A DNA stretch of 64,000 nucleotides from Melitaea cinxia (Eukaryota > Arthropoda > Insecta > Lepidoptera > Nymphalidae), in the NCBI RefSeq assembly GCF_905220565.1, contig NC_059400.1:6656159-6720158 (forward strand), read 5' to 3'. The translations under genes were made by a program, and so were the position numbers. Positions 1 to 10,345 of the stretch are shown in pieces. Positions within the stretch are counted from its first letter, which is position 1. Every line of letters starts with the position of its first letter. Under the pieces are notes generated by a model, which saw only the letters and a list, made by a program, of their open reading frames with translations, searched no databases and was not told the DNA's origin.

Positions 1-64
1 TTTAGTACACAGTTAATCGACAGGTAAATTTTGATGGGCATTTGATGTTGTTTTGTTTTGACAG

Positions 65-152
65 GTCATCGGGAAAATTTTGCGTTTGAAAAATGATGCA
101 GGCAGCCGTTCGTGTCATCGATCAAGTGAATGTGAGAGAGTACCTCTTTCAG
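65..152 (+). CDS. Penultimate coding exon of an unidentified gene
   Basis: An open frame of 29 codons plus one base lies between a T-rich acceptor (TTTTGTTTTGACAG, ending at 64) and a donor (CAG|GTAAAT, GT at 153). It reads VIGKILRLKNDAGSRSCHRS and continues to ...CERVPLS. The trailing base is completed exactly by the first two bases of the exon at 969. Frames 2 and 3 of that downstream exon hit stops at once, so the reading frame is fixed. The peptide is basic and rich in Ser and Cys, like a cytoplasmic tail, but I do not recognise the family. The rest of the gene lies left of the window. Confidence 0.6.
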
Positions 153-507
153 GTAAATTTTTCAACTACTGTATTAAAAATCTTGCGTTTTGGTGGAAAT
201 TCAATAATTTTATGAAGGTATTAAAATATGTGTGTACTTTATGTACTGTTAACTAACGAAGCTATGAGAATCTTGAAATAAACATAAAAAATCGATTTTT
301 ATTTGTAAGTTTAAAAATTATTACAAGAGTGAAATACTGTAGTATATTCTATTAGTTTTTGAAAATTTTAGTTTTTTATATTTAATTTCACTCACCTACT
401 TCAAAATCCCTTTCAGTAAACATAGTAGAATATTTAAATTTTTACTGAGGGCTAATAAACTATGTCTATTTGTGTCTCTCAAATAATTTCAAAAATATTG
501 TACGCTT

Positions 508-852
508 CAGCCTGTAATATCCCACCGTTGGGCATCTTCCCCATGTAGGAGAAGAATCAGAGTTTTGTCCACCACACTGCTCCAATGCGGGTTGGCGGAT
601 ATATTGGCGATACTACGAGTAACGATCGCTATCAGGTGTACATGATAACAACCGGGACCGACGGCTTAACGTGCTTTCCGACGCACGGTGGGAAGACCCA
701 CAAGGACTGCACAAACACTCAGACCACGGCAAACATCTGTATGACCAATACAAAAAATTTTTTGTCATGTGCGGGGATCGAACCCGCAACCGCCAGCGCA
801 ACAGCCACAAACCAGTGCTGTGAGCGTTGCGCCAACGCGGCGTCAAAAAAAA
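508..852 (-). mobile_element. tRNA-like SINE family A, copy 1
   Basis: On the minus strand there is a tRNA-like head, with GTTGGCGCAACG resembling a Pol III A box and GGTTCGATCCC a perfect B box (complement near 774-784). It is followed by the stretch TGTTTGCCGTGGTCTGAGTG that recurs at 28381-28410. The body continues through the complement of GACCGACGGCTTAACGTGCT, also seen near 29428 and 29670. Long open frames here on both strands are shadows. It sits in the intron between the two exons above. Confidence 0.6.
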
Positions 853-968
853 TACATTGTAAGGTGAACTTAATTTATAGGTTATTGAAAAAAAAATACA
901 AGGTAAAGTAAGAAATTTTATAAGCTATATACCTTAGACATCGTATTTAATTATGACTTTTTTTTCAG

Positions 969-1165
969 ATTTGATGGGTACCAATAGATTTTCGACAAAG
1001 CAAAGTATTTCCAGGTGCAAATGTAGAATCTCTAGAGAGGGTCTGAGTAGTGACGACTTAAGTAGGAAATGTGCGTCGTGCACCTCGCTACGACACATAT
1101 CTTCAACACTCACTAGACCTTCACCACCAGCGCGGGCTCTGTCCGTTCGGTCACACTTTGACTAA
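969..1165 (+). CDS. Terminal coding exon of the same unidentified gene
   Basis: The acceptor TTTTTTTCAG ends at 968. The first two bases complete the Asp codon begun at 152, and 64 codons then run to TAA at 1163-1165. The product is hydrophilic, with Ser/Arg/Cys clusters (SISRCKCRISREGL, SRKCASCTSLRH) and an end in SVRSHFD. That composition would fit the intracellular C-tail of a membrane receptor, but this is inference. A possible polyadenylation signal, AATAAA, is at 1776-1781. The 816-bp intron (153-968) carries a SINE-like repeat. An ATG at 953 lies inside the intron and is not the likely start. Confidence 0.6.
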
Positions 1166-1797
1166 TTCGTAACGAAGATAGGTGGAAATTTTGTACACAT
1201 GTTTACATTAAAGTGAAATGATATTTGTGTTTGTTAAATTTAATTCAAAATTATGAATAGTTTTCGCAGCGATCACTGCTAGTAAAATATATTCTATTCC
1301 TCCGACATACAGCGTCTAAATAGAAGCTGTTGATTTATATTTATATATGTATATAAATAAGGCCTTATGTAGCCTTTTAGTGTCAAATTTGATCGATGTA
1401 TTTAGGGTTCCTACATCAAAGAGTTAAATGTACAGTTAATATGTCACGCAACTGAAAGCCATTAGGCCCAAGAATAATACTATGTCAAGAGACTTGTAAC
1501 ATAAATGTACAGTTTTCAGGTTTAGCCTAACATTTATAATGTACTGATATTATTAAGATGTTAGTTTAATGTCAAACAAAAACAAACTTGACTGACATTT
1601 ATTTTTACTTCATTTTCCGCAACAATCTTCTTTATGTCTAACCCTTTTTTATCTGATATTTTCTAAATTACACTTTTGACGATAGCTGTTAATCCCATTT
1701 AATGAATTAACCCTTGTATGCTAAAATCTAAATAATTACTCAAGTATCAGAATTGATATAAGATTGTTTATCTAAAATAAATTCAATATATGTGTAT

Positions 1798-1839
1798 ATA
1801 TATATATGTATGTATGTATGTGTATGTGTATGTATGTAT

Positions 1840-1873
<34 letters not shown>

Positions 1874-1875
1874 TA
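1798..1875. repeat. TA/TATG microsatellite
   Basis: A mixed run of TA and TATG/TGTATG units. Nothing coding. Confidence 0.9.
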
Positions 1876-1930
1876 TGTATGTACACCTCCATGCCGTCTA
1901 ATTCTTTAGTCATGTCCTTTTCATGCTAGA

Positions 1931-2035
1931 GGTTGTCTGGAAGAGATCGCTCTTTTAGCGATAAGACCGCCTTTTGTACATGTCTATATTTTCTTTTACG
2001 TTTTAAGGTTTGTACATAATATTTAATAAATGTAT
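1931..2035 (+). mobile_element. 3' tail of a CR1/Jockey-type LINE, 5'-truncated
   Basis: GGTTGTCTGGAAGAGATCGC and its continuation to ATAAGACCGCC match the tail of the LINE at 6826-6860. Stem ATCGCT (1946-1951) and AGCGAT (1957-1962) form a hairpin. AATAAA follows near 2026. No coding sequence remains. Confidence 0.6.
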
Positions 2036-2566
2036 GAATATCTTGATGTCAGAAAAGTGAATTATATTGAATACATGTTTTATGTGACGTACGTTGAAGT
2101 TTTTTTTTTTTATGTTAGAATGAACCTTAATACCTACTTAACAAGGCAACATAAAACAAAATAATACTATACCTTTTAATTAATAATAGCGTGCTCTGGT
2201 CCACTTACCAAGATATATTTTTTCATAATATACGAAATCAGCTACATATAAATAGTCATTAGGGCGACAAGTAAAATAACCCATCAGCTTAAATTAAACT
2301 AAGCAATCATTGCAGGGTGTTTCCCTCAATTTCAATGAAAATACGAAATTGACTAGCGTTTTTTTCCAAGTTATATTCTATTATTCCATTGACAATAATC
2401 AATAACAAATGGAAAATTATACTGTCATGCATAAAGTTCAACGGAGTAACAAACAGGTTATGTAGTTTATGTAGTTTATGTATGTGTGTTAAAGTAAATA
2501 TTATAAGTATAATTATTAAATATTTTATAAAAAAAAATGTGTGTGTGTACTTATATACGCACGTAA
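2036..2566. other. Intergenic, no gene seen
   Basis: AT-rich sequence with homopolymer runs and a short TGTAGTTTA repeat near 2460-2480. Open frames are short and compositionally random. Confidence 0.5.
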
Positions 2567-2743
2567 GAAGTTATACTTCATTTGCTAGCTCACTTCACGT
2601 TGTTAACTTGTTCTTCGTTGACTAGCTAACTTCAGGGGACGATGTGCGCGCGTATTCATTGACTAGCTACCTTCAGGGTGTCGGTTTGTTTTCGTGACGG
2701 TGTGCGCGCCCATCGTAAAACACGCCAAAAGAAGTATAACTTC
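2567..2743. mobile_element. MITE-like element with GAAGTTATACTTC inverted ends
   Basis: GAAGTTATACTTC at 2567-2579 is the exact reverse complement of GAAGTATAACTTC at 2731-2743. The interior is GC-richer and contains three imperfect repeats of the type GACTAGCTAACTTCAGGG (near 2590, 2620 and 2660). There is no coding capacity. I interpret it as a small non-autonomous element; no clear target duplication was seen. Confidence 0.5.
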
Positions 2744-3050
2744 AAATAAAGCAATCGTTAGGTAAAATTCCATAAAACAATTTTTTTCCTATTTATTAAA
2801 AAACTGGTTGTCTCTAAAGTTGATTTACGGACGCTAGTTTAATGACACAACGTCATAACAAAACATCTCCTCGGACGCATAGGTCAATCATCAATTATTT
2901 ATTAGATGTTGTCACGTCAATAAAAATGTGTACATCTCCGAAATTGCTTATTTTTGTAAATCACTCGGCTTCTACGAAAAGTTATATCGATTTTGTTTTG
3001 TCTCTTTATGTTCCACTACGAAGTAATGGTCAAGATCCTGCTGTAAATTA

Positions 3051-3290
3051 GTGCACTCATCGAGTTTTTGCTAAAAACCAAATTTTTACGTATATTAATA
3101 ATTAGGAGAATATATTACGATATTTTATTTAAAAAACAAGTAAACGATTTTTTTTACCAAAAATCAATTGACAATAATTTAATTAGAAATACTGGCGGCC
3201 ACATTTTGATAGGCAACCTGGTAAAAATATATTCTCCTTATTATAAATATATATAGAAATTTAGTTTTTAGCAAAAATGCGATGAGTGCA
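3051..3290. mobile_element. MITE with ~60-bp terminal inverted repeats
   Basis: The left end (GTGCACTCATCG, then TTTTTGCTAAAAACCAAATTT, onward to GGAGAATATAT) is repeated in reverse complement at 3225-3290 (GGAGAATATAT outward to GATGAGTGCA) with few mismatches. About 110 bp of AT-rich centre separates the arms. There is no transposase. The 62-codon frame inside is an artefact of the hairpin. Confidence 0.65.
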
Positions 3291-4418
3291 ATAATTTTAT
3301 TTGCAACCGGATCTCGTACCGTAAGGAGCTGATTATATAAACTTTAATTAGCAACTTACAAACTGCATGTCTTAACTAGTTATTACTTGCGAACTTGTCA
3401 GACAGCTAGATACAATGTGGGAGACATGTGTAAGCCCGTAATTATACAAACTTGAGGACTCATTGGGTAAGGTTATCCACACACTGTGCCATCCCAATTT
3501 TTTGTAAGGACGAATATTATAACGAACTAGCCAAGCCGTTAGTTTTAATTTTTCCATATCCCCTAAACTATGTCTTAAAACAACATACTAATTAAAGCAA
3601 AGGAATAATCATTAAGCATATAATAAATAAAATAAAATATATTTTTTATTTTACATATGAAATTGGCGTTTTGTCGTACTGGCCATTTTGATCTCAAATA
3701 TTTCCTCTTAGGTTAAAAAATTCCAAATTCAAATTTATTATCATGGATTTGTGTTTTGAAAACCATAATTCATTTTTCCCCTCCTCTTTTGTTTTTCATC
3801 GTTGCGTCACTCAGTTTACAAAATGGACAACTTGAAATATCGTGTTATTTACGAGTACGTTCCACCGTTGCACCAGTCCTGCAGAATCGGCTCAAAAGAA
3901 AACACAGCGCGTTTTTGGTTGTAGCGTTTTCGTTCTGAAAATTTCGACCTGCAGAACAAGCCCCGTAGATGGCCAGATAATAAAGTTGATAACGAAGAAT
4001 TGGAACCTATTGTGAAATTAAATACAATCACATATAAATCACGAGATGACAAAAAATAGCATCGAATACTTAGAGTGATTGATTAATTACAAAGGAGTAT
4101 AACTTGAAAAATATCGATGTTCACGAACACTGCTATATCACATTTTACAAAAATGATTTCCCTAACTATAGCAAATAGAAGAGGCAAAAAATCGTTATTT
4201 TTAGGTTCCGTACCTCAAAAGGAAAAAGTGGAACCCTTATAGGATCGAAAATATATTTTTTGTCTAAAACAAATGAAAAGTCACGTTGACAGCATTTTTG
4301 AAAACGCCATTAAGCTCTTCAACACTTTCGTCAATCAAATTAGTGATTTCTATTATCATGGTAAAGATATTATGACTCTTGAAACGCTATCGCGAAATAT
4401 CATTATTTCATCGCGAAT
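3291..4418. other. Intergenic, no gene seen
   Basis: AT-rich DNA. Frames at 3372-3557, 3756-3938 and 3849-4052 have no splice context, no conserved motif and no supporting neighbour. Confidence 0.5.
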
Positions 4419-6567
4419 TATCATGATTTGATCTTTCTCTCATACAAAATTCGTCCTCCCAAATCCAAATCAAAAACTCTTCTCCAACGTAATTTTGGCG
4501 GAATTGATAGAGACCATCTCTGTAACGATGCTCGTCGAATGGACTGGTCTGAGGTTTATGATGCTGACTCTATAGATGAAAAGGTGGAGCTGTTTAATAT
4601 GCGAATAATCCAGCTATATGACATACACGCACCTATAAGGCCTGTGAGATTAAAGCACCATCCGGCTCCGTGGCTATCTGAGGAGCTTAAAACTTTAATT
4701 GCCGATAAAAACAAAGCCAAGTATAAATATAAAATCAATAACACTGACCGTAACCGCGATAAATATAAAAAAATCCGTAATCGCTGCAATACATTATGTA
4801 GAGATGCTCAACGACGCCACATCCATAAATTTGTCGAAAACGGCGACATTGCTAAAACATGGAAATTTCTCGAAACCTTAGGAGTTGGTAAATCGTCTCG
4901 TAAAAACTCTTTAAATATTGACATTGAGCTTCTCAATAAGCATTTCTCCTCTTCCACGATACTCAATGATGTTGATAAACAACAAACTTTAAATTATCTT
5001 TCATCACTATCAACTTCTAACATCTTACCGTTTACTTTCTCCTCTGTCACCGGGAGTGATGTTAGAAGAGTTGCGCTGTCTGTGGCTTCGAATGCCGTCG
5101 GAGCCGACTGCTTAAGCCGTAATATGATCATCCCTATCCTAGATATAATTATTCCTATTTTGTTACACATCCTTAATTACTCTCTCACGTGTAGTAAGTT
5201 TCCCAAAACCTGGAAAGATGCACATATTATCCCTATTCCTAAAAAAAACTAGTGCTACCTGTATATCCGATTTCCGGCCGATTTCTATTCTTCCTTTCCT
5301 CTCAAAAATCCTAGAAAAGTTAGTTTTCCAACAATTAAATAGTTTCCTTTACAAACATTCCCTCTTAAATCCTCTTCAATCTGGATTTCGTTCTGGTCAT
5401 AGTACGGCTTCAGCTCTGGTCAAGGTTACCGACGACATCCGACTGGCTATGGATAATAAACAACTCACTGTTTTAATACTTTTGGACTTTAGTAACGCGT
5501 TCAACTGTGTTGACCACGACATTCTATTGAGTGTGTTGCGCGCTTTTAGCATGTCTCACTCGGTGATAGACTGGTTTCTGAGCTACCTCAAAGGGCGACG
5601 ACAGCGCATACGCTACGATGATGCCACATCTTCATGGTGTGATGTCCAAGCTGGCGTACCTCAAGGCGGCGTTCTATCTCCATTGCTCTTCTCAATCTTT
5701 ATCAATTCGATTACTCAATCCATTTCTTCTCTCTACCATATGTATGCAGACGATGTCCAAATTTATCGTCACGCAACGCTTCAAGATCTCCATAGTACAA
5801 TTGATTTAATCAACAGAGATTTAGCTAATATTTCTAAGTGGAGTAGACGCTACGGACTTAATGTTAACCCGAGCAAATCACAGGTTATAGTTATTGGTAG
5901 TCCAAGCTTGATCGCAGCGGTTGATAGCTCAACACTACCTACTATCTTTTATAATGGTATTAGTCTGCCTTACTGTGCCACCGTAAGGGACCTTGGTATA
6001 CAACTCGATCGGACTTTGTCGTGGTCAGAACAATTAAAAGAAGTCAGAAGAAAAACTTTCGCTGCATTGAGCTCCCTACGGCGCCTCAAGTCTTTTTTAC
6101 CAATTCCTACCAAAATTATGTTGGCGAATTCTCTCCTCCTATCGATTCTCAACTATGCAGATGTAAGCTATATTAATCTAACAGAGGACCAACTTAATGG
6201 GCTTGAGCGTCTTCAAAATTTTGCTATACGGTTTATATTCTGCCTTCGCAAATATGACCATGTTTCTGAATTTCGTTCCAAGCTCAAGTGGCTTCCAATA
6301 CGTTCTCGCCGAAACCTGCATATTTTATCTCTTCTGTACTGTGCGTTGTTTGATCCTAAGGCTCCGTCTTATTTAAAAGATAAGTTTGAATTTATCGGGG
6401 ACCCTTCTTCCCTAAGATCTTCGAGGAGACTAATGTTAAAAATGCCTGTTCATAAAACAAAATTTTTCAGTCAGTCTTTCACCATTCGGGCAATTAAACT
6501 ATGGAATAATTTACCATTATGTATCAAAGAAGCCAAATCACTCCCATCGTTCAAAAGATTACCTTAA
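4419..6567 (+). pseudogene. LINE reverse transcriptase, frameshifted
   Basis: The first frame (to 5252) covers the linker and the RT start up to TWKDAHIIPIPKKN, then stops. The frame resumes one base over at the A8 run (5241-5248) with ISDFRPISILPFLSKILEKL and runs to 6567. Visible RT blocks are DFRPIS, GFRSGHSTASAL, LDFSNAFNCVDH, AGVPQGGVLSPLLF and the catalytic YADD (MYADDVQIY), then the C-terminal LWNNLP region. One extra A in the homopolymer explains the break. Apart from that it reads intact over about 700 codons, so the insertion is not very old. Confidence 0.85.
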
Positions 6568-6825
6568 TACTGAGAGCGATTCCAATTAAATTTATTTGTT
6601 TATTAATTTTATTATTTTTTTTTTAATTTATTTATGGCGAAATTGATTGTAACTGCTATGAGATACTGTTGTTATATTTATTAGTTTATTATATTATATT
6701 AATCAAATGTATATATATGTATTGCTTATAAGTATTAATGTGTAGATATTTGTATGTAAGTTTATTACAATATAACTGCACCACCTACCCGATCCTCAAA
6801 TAAATAGTATTCAATCCTATTTCGG

Positions 6826-6957
6826 GTTGTCTGGAAGAAATGGCTAACTAGCCATAAGACCGCCTCTTGTACTACACATTCTTAAGTTGTCTGTATTATT
6901 ATTATTTTGTATTTGCATATTGTGGTGTACAATAAAGAGTAAATAAATAAAAATAAA
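6826..6957 (+). other. LINE 3' UTR hairpin and tail
   Basis: Stem ATGGCT (6840-6845), loop AACT, stem AGCCAT (6850-6855) inside GGTTGTCTGGAAGA...ATAAGACCGCC. The equivalent stem at 1946-1962 differs by a C-to-G change on one arm matched by G-to-C on the other, so pairing is conserved. GGTGTACAATAAAGAG and a TAAA-rich end follow. Confidence 0.7.
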
Positions 6958-7049
6958 ATCATTGAGTAGCTCAGAAAAATATCCGAAAAAAAAATTCCCT
7001 TGCTTGACTGAATCCCAGGAACAAAACTTTTGTTAAAGCTACTTTTATT

Positions 7050-7645
7050 TAATACTAGCGGCAGACGTTATCCTGCCCGGAAAACAGCTACCAAATTTGA
7101 CAGCTTACATACCGACCAAATTTGGCAGCACCTACCAGGTCCAATTGAGACAAAAAACTACCCTATCTTCGAAGTTCGACCAAATTACAGATGCTTACAA
7201 AGGCTGATTGTAGGGTGATAATACACCAAAAAAAAATTAAAATTGTTCCTGGCCGCTGATAGACCAAGCGCCATACGATTTTGCCCATTCTCTTTTGATA
7301 AGAATTGGTTCAGTAGTTTCGGAGTTGCATACATTTAAAATTTTCATTGCTAACGCCCACCCCCGCAATCCTTATTGGGGATGAGTTGTCATAAAATCTG
7401 CTCATTGATCATTTCTACATCACATATAGGATATTCCTACCAAATTTGGAGTCAATAGGAGCTATAGTTTAAAAACGGGAATTTTCCTTTGTTAACGCCC
7501 CTGCAATTCTTAAAATCCGTTCTTTGCTGACCTCTACTCGGCAAAAGCAATATTCCTACCAAATTTCAAGTCTGTACGTCTTATAGTTCCAGAGATATCG
7601 TGATGAGTCAATATATACAAGTAGAAATCATATATATTATTATAT
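7050..7645 (+). repeat. Decayed repeat with CCAAATTT phrases
   Basis: It starts TACTAGCGGCAGACGTTATCCTGC and carries repeated phrases of the type CTACCAAATTTxxAGTCxxTA and ...GTTCCAGAGATATCGTGATGAGTCA. These are typical of the lepidopteran repeat also seen at 19045-20420. It ends in a TATATATTATTATATA stretch. No intact reading frame. Confidence 0.5.
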
Positions 7646-8458
7646 ATTGTTAATTAGAAGGCGGTGTATTTAAAAAAAGTTTTCTTATTCTACCGTGCTA
7701 ATAAAGAAAAGAAAATTTCATGACTTTGATGTAAAACTATTTTATGAACGATTAGGAATAATAAACTTTAATAAATATTTATATAAGTTCCGTAACTTAA
7801 CAGGATTGAGCATAACAGAGTTAAGTTCCTTAATTTCATCTTTCAAATAATAAACCATATTCCACGTTTATCATTACTCTTAACTTTGTTCAATTTAAAA
7901 TATAGGTTATATTTTATTTCGATTAATGACTACGATATTTCGATTGCAAAATTAAAAAAAAAATAGGATACGAAGCTAGCCAGGTCTTCTTCCTTTTTTT
8001 TGTATACGATTTCCTTCAAGTTATAATCTCATTTTGACTGGTACCAGAGAAACGTAACGGAAATCGATTTCGGGAATAGTTACTTAGCAGGAACAATTTC
8101 CGGTACAAGAAAAGTTACTTCAAATTATAAAGAATTCGAAAATATTTATCTCAATTGTAAAAAGTTAAAGCTAACATTTATTTTCCTTAATTCGATAATT
8201 TAATAACTGTTTTAATAAGATGATAAAGATCAAAGAAATAGTTTTACATTAATTAGCTTTTTTTGTTATTACTCGAATGAAGAAAAATGTCAGAATCTGA
8301 CTACAGGCAATAGACTTTCTCTAGTTTGTACATTCGCTAGAAATATATCTATAACGTATGATAGCGAAAACATGGAAAAATATTTACACTTTTTTATTAT
8401 TATTTCTTTACACATAATCTCTACTAATATTATAATTGTATTTGCTCGCAAACGAAAA
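7646..8458. other. Intergenic, no gene seen
   Basis: AT-rich DNA 3' of the receptor gene. No recognisable element or gene. Confidence 0.4.
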
Positions 8459-8737
8459 AAAACTGACTTCAATTACATTGACAAGTAACAGAACGTAGGT
8501 AGACGAGAAAATAGTCAAGTAAATAGGCATTATCTAAGATTACTCCAAAAGTTGTAATCAGATCTCGATGAAATTTAAATGTGACCACGTAATAAACATC
8601 GGCTTTCGAATAATTAAAAATCATTAAAATCGGTACACCAAGTAAAAAGTTATGCGGTATAATACAACGAACGTCGATGAAAAAACAGTCAAGTAAAAAC
8701 GCATTATTAGATATAGCTTTTTTGGCAGTCGGTTAAT
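8459..8737 (+). mobile_element. Family C repeat (CCGACTTCAA ends), internally deleted
   Basis: It starts ACTGACTTCAATTACATTGAC and contains GATCTCGATGAAATTTAAATGTGACCACG-type and GGTACACCAAGTAAAAAGTTATGCGG-type phrases. It ends at GGCAGTCGGTTA, roughly the reverse complement of the start. Full-length relatives are at 22736-23328 and 28522-29058. Confidence 0.6.
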
Positions 8738-9303
8738 AAAGAGGAAAGATTTGATTGTTTGTTTGTTTGCATTGAATAGGTTCTGAAACTACTGAACTTT
8801 GAACTATTTATTTTGGACATTCCATTCAAAAGATCTCACGAGTTTAAAGCACATTGTGCAAACTTATTATCAGCTATTATTTTGATTATAATACAAAAAC
8901 AGCTATTATTTTTAATATTTTTATTTTTAATGGCCGTTTTGATAATGGTGACAAAATAAGTGACTAGTTAATAGATTAACTTGTATTTATTTTTATTTTA
9001 AACTTACAGTATGAAAAGGTGCAATAACTAAAAAAAAATTAATGCAAAAATCTTAAAACAGATCTTAGTAGGTATAGAAATTAAACTTATTTAACCAGAA
9101 ACACATTTTATAAACAATATCTTCGAGTTCGACTTATTTAATTTATGTTTTGTTGTTAACTTACATTAACTTATATTTTGTATAATATAATTATATCATA
9201 TATTTATATAAAGTTATGTTTATTAACAGTAAATTACAATTGTGTTTATGGTCGAAAAGATAGCGGAGAAGTGGAGGAAATAATATGTCTTGATAATAAA
9301 TTG

Positions 9304-9443
9304 TCATGAAGGTTTTTTACCGCGAAATGACGTCGTCGAAGAAGAATTTGTTGCACGAATTATCCGACTGGAACAACTGCTGTTTATCCGACTGGGACAG
9401 CTGCTGTTTTCTCGACGATTGATGCTATTAATGGCAGCCAACT
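9304..9443 (-). CDS. RYamide receptor exon 6 (C-tail end), predicted
   Basis: Acceptor GTATATTTTTGTTTCCAAAG. The two leading bases complete a Glu codon, then 44 codons of Ser/Asn/Arg-rich tail (for example SSCPSRINSSCSSRIIR) run to TGA at 9306-9304. The Ser-rich composition suits phosphorylation and arrestin binding in GPCR tails (inference). The nearly repeated phrase SSCxSRI within it is notable. Confidence 0.6.
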
Positions 9444-10286
9444 CTTTGGAAACAAAAATATACATTTAAAATCTTTCTCGTTGTATAACTGTATTCTCAA
9501 AAATAAATAAATCAAAACGACTTCAATTTACATGCAGAAGTAATAAAATAAGAACATCATCAACGTAGGTAGTCGAAGTCGGTTAAATACGCATTATTAG
9601 GAATAATTCAAAAAGTACTCGTCAGATTTTGCTTAATTTTAAATAGGACCATAATACGGGAGCCTGTTTTAAAAAAAAATAGTACAGACAATAAAAACTA
9701 CAAGGTAACACATATAAATAATACAGTCGAATAGAGAACCTTCTCCTCATTTGAAGTCGGTTTAAAATATGAATCATTTTAATCAAATCTATACTGGAAC
9801 ATTACTACTTAAACAGCTAGTTTCTTTTATACTACTAGGTCGTCAAAAAAGCGTACGACTCACCAGATGGTGACAAGTAATTACCCCCAATACTTGAAAC
9901 ACAACAATACTTGAGAGAAGTATTATTCAACTGTGATCTTCTGTAGGGTTGAGGTACATAAATGAGTATATTATGTCAGATGTGTGTAACAATTTTAAAA
10001 ATCCAAGAAAAATGTAGGGAATAATTAATAGGATATCCGGAAATTTTTCCAGATGCATTGATGATACTATTAAAGTTATTTAAATTAATTCCCTTGACAT
10101 TAGAGAACAATTTGAAGAAAGAGTTCGACCTTTTAGTAAATAAAATAAATATAAGTGGTGACTATATTCTTTACTGCCGCAACCACACAGCGTATGCGTA
10201 TAAATAAGTTTTCATAGTTATCTAAATATTTTTACTAATTATTTTTATTTTATTAAGGACTGCTGTGATTCGTGACGAATTGGATG

Positions 10287-10345
<59 letters not shown>

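Larger units (their letters stand above)
4419..6957 (+). mobile_element. CR1-like non-LTR retrotransposon (LINE), 5'-truncated
   Basis: The element begins inside the end of the endonuclease domain (the in-frame residues HDLIFLSY resemble the usual SDHxLI block) and continues through reverse transcriptase. The 3' UTR has a hairpin (6840-6855), AATAAA and an A-rich TAAA tail near 6930-6957. ORF1 and most of the endonuclease are missing, as expected from truncated reverse transcription. A second, more decayed member is at 31618-32940. The clade (CR1/L2-like rather than Jockey) is inferred from the RT blocks. Confidence 0.85.

Noticed and set aside
613..911. Overlapping open frames of 77 and 108 codons on opposite strands
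   Set aside because: They lie inside a tRNA-like SINE in an intron and recur in other copies of the same repeat; no splice or start context.
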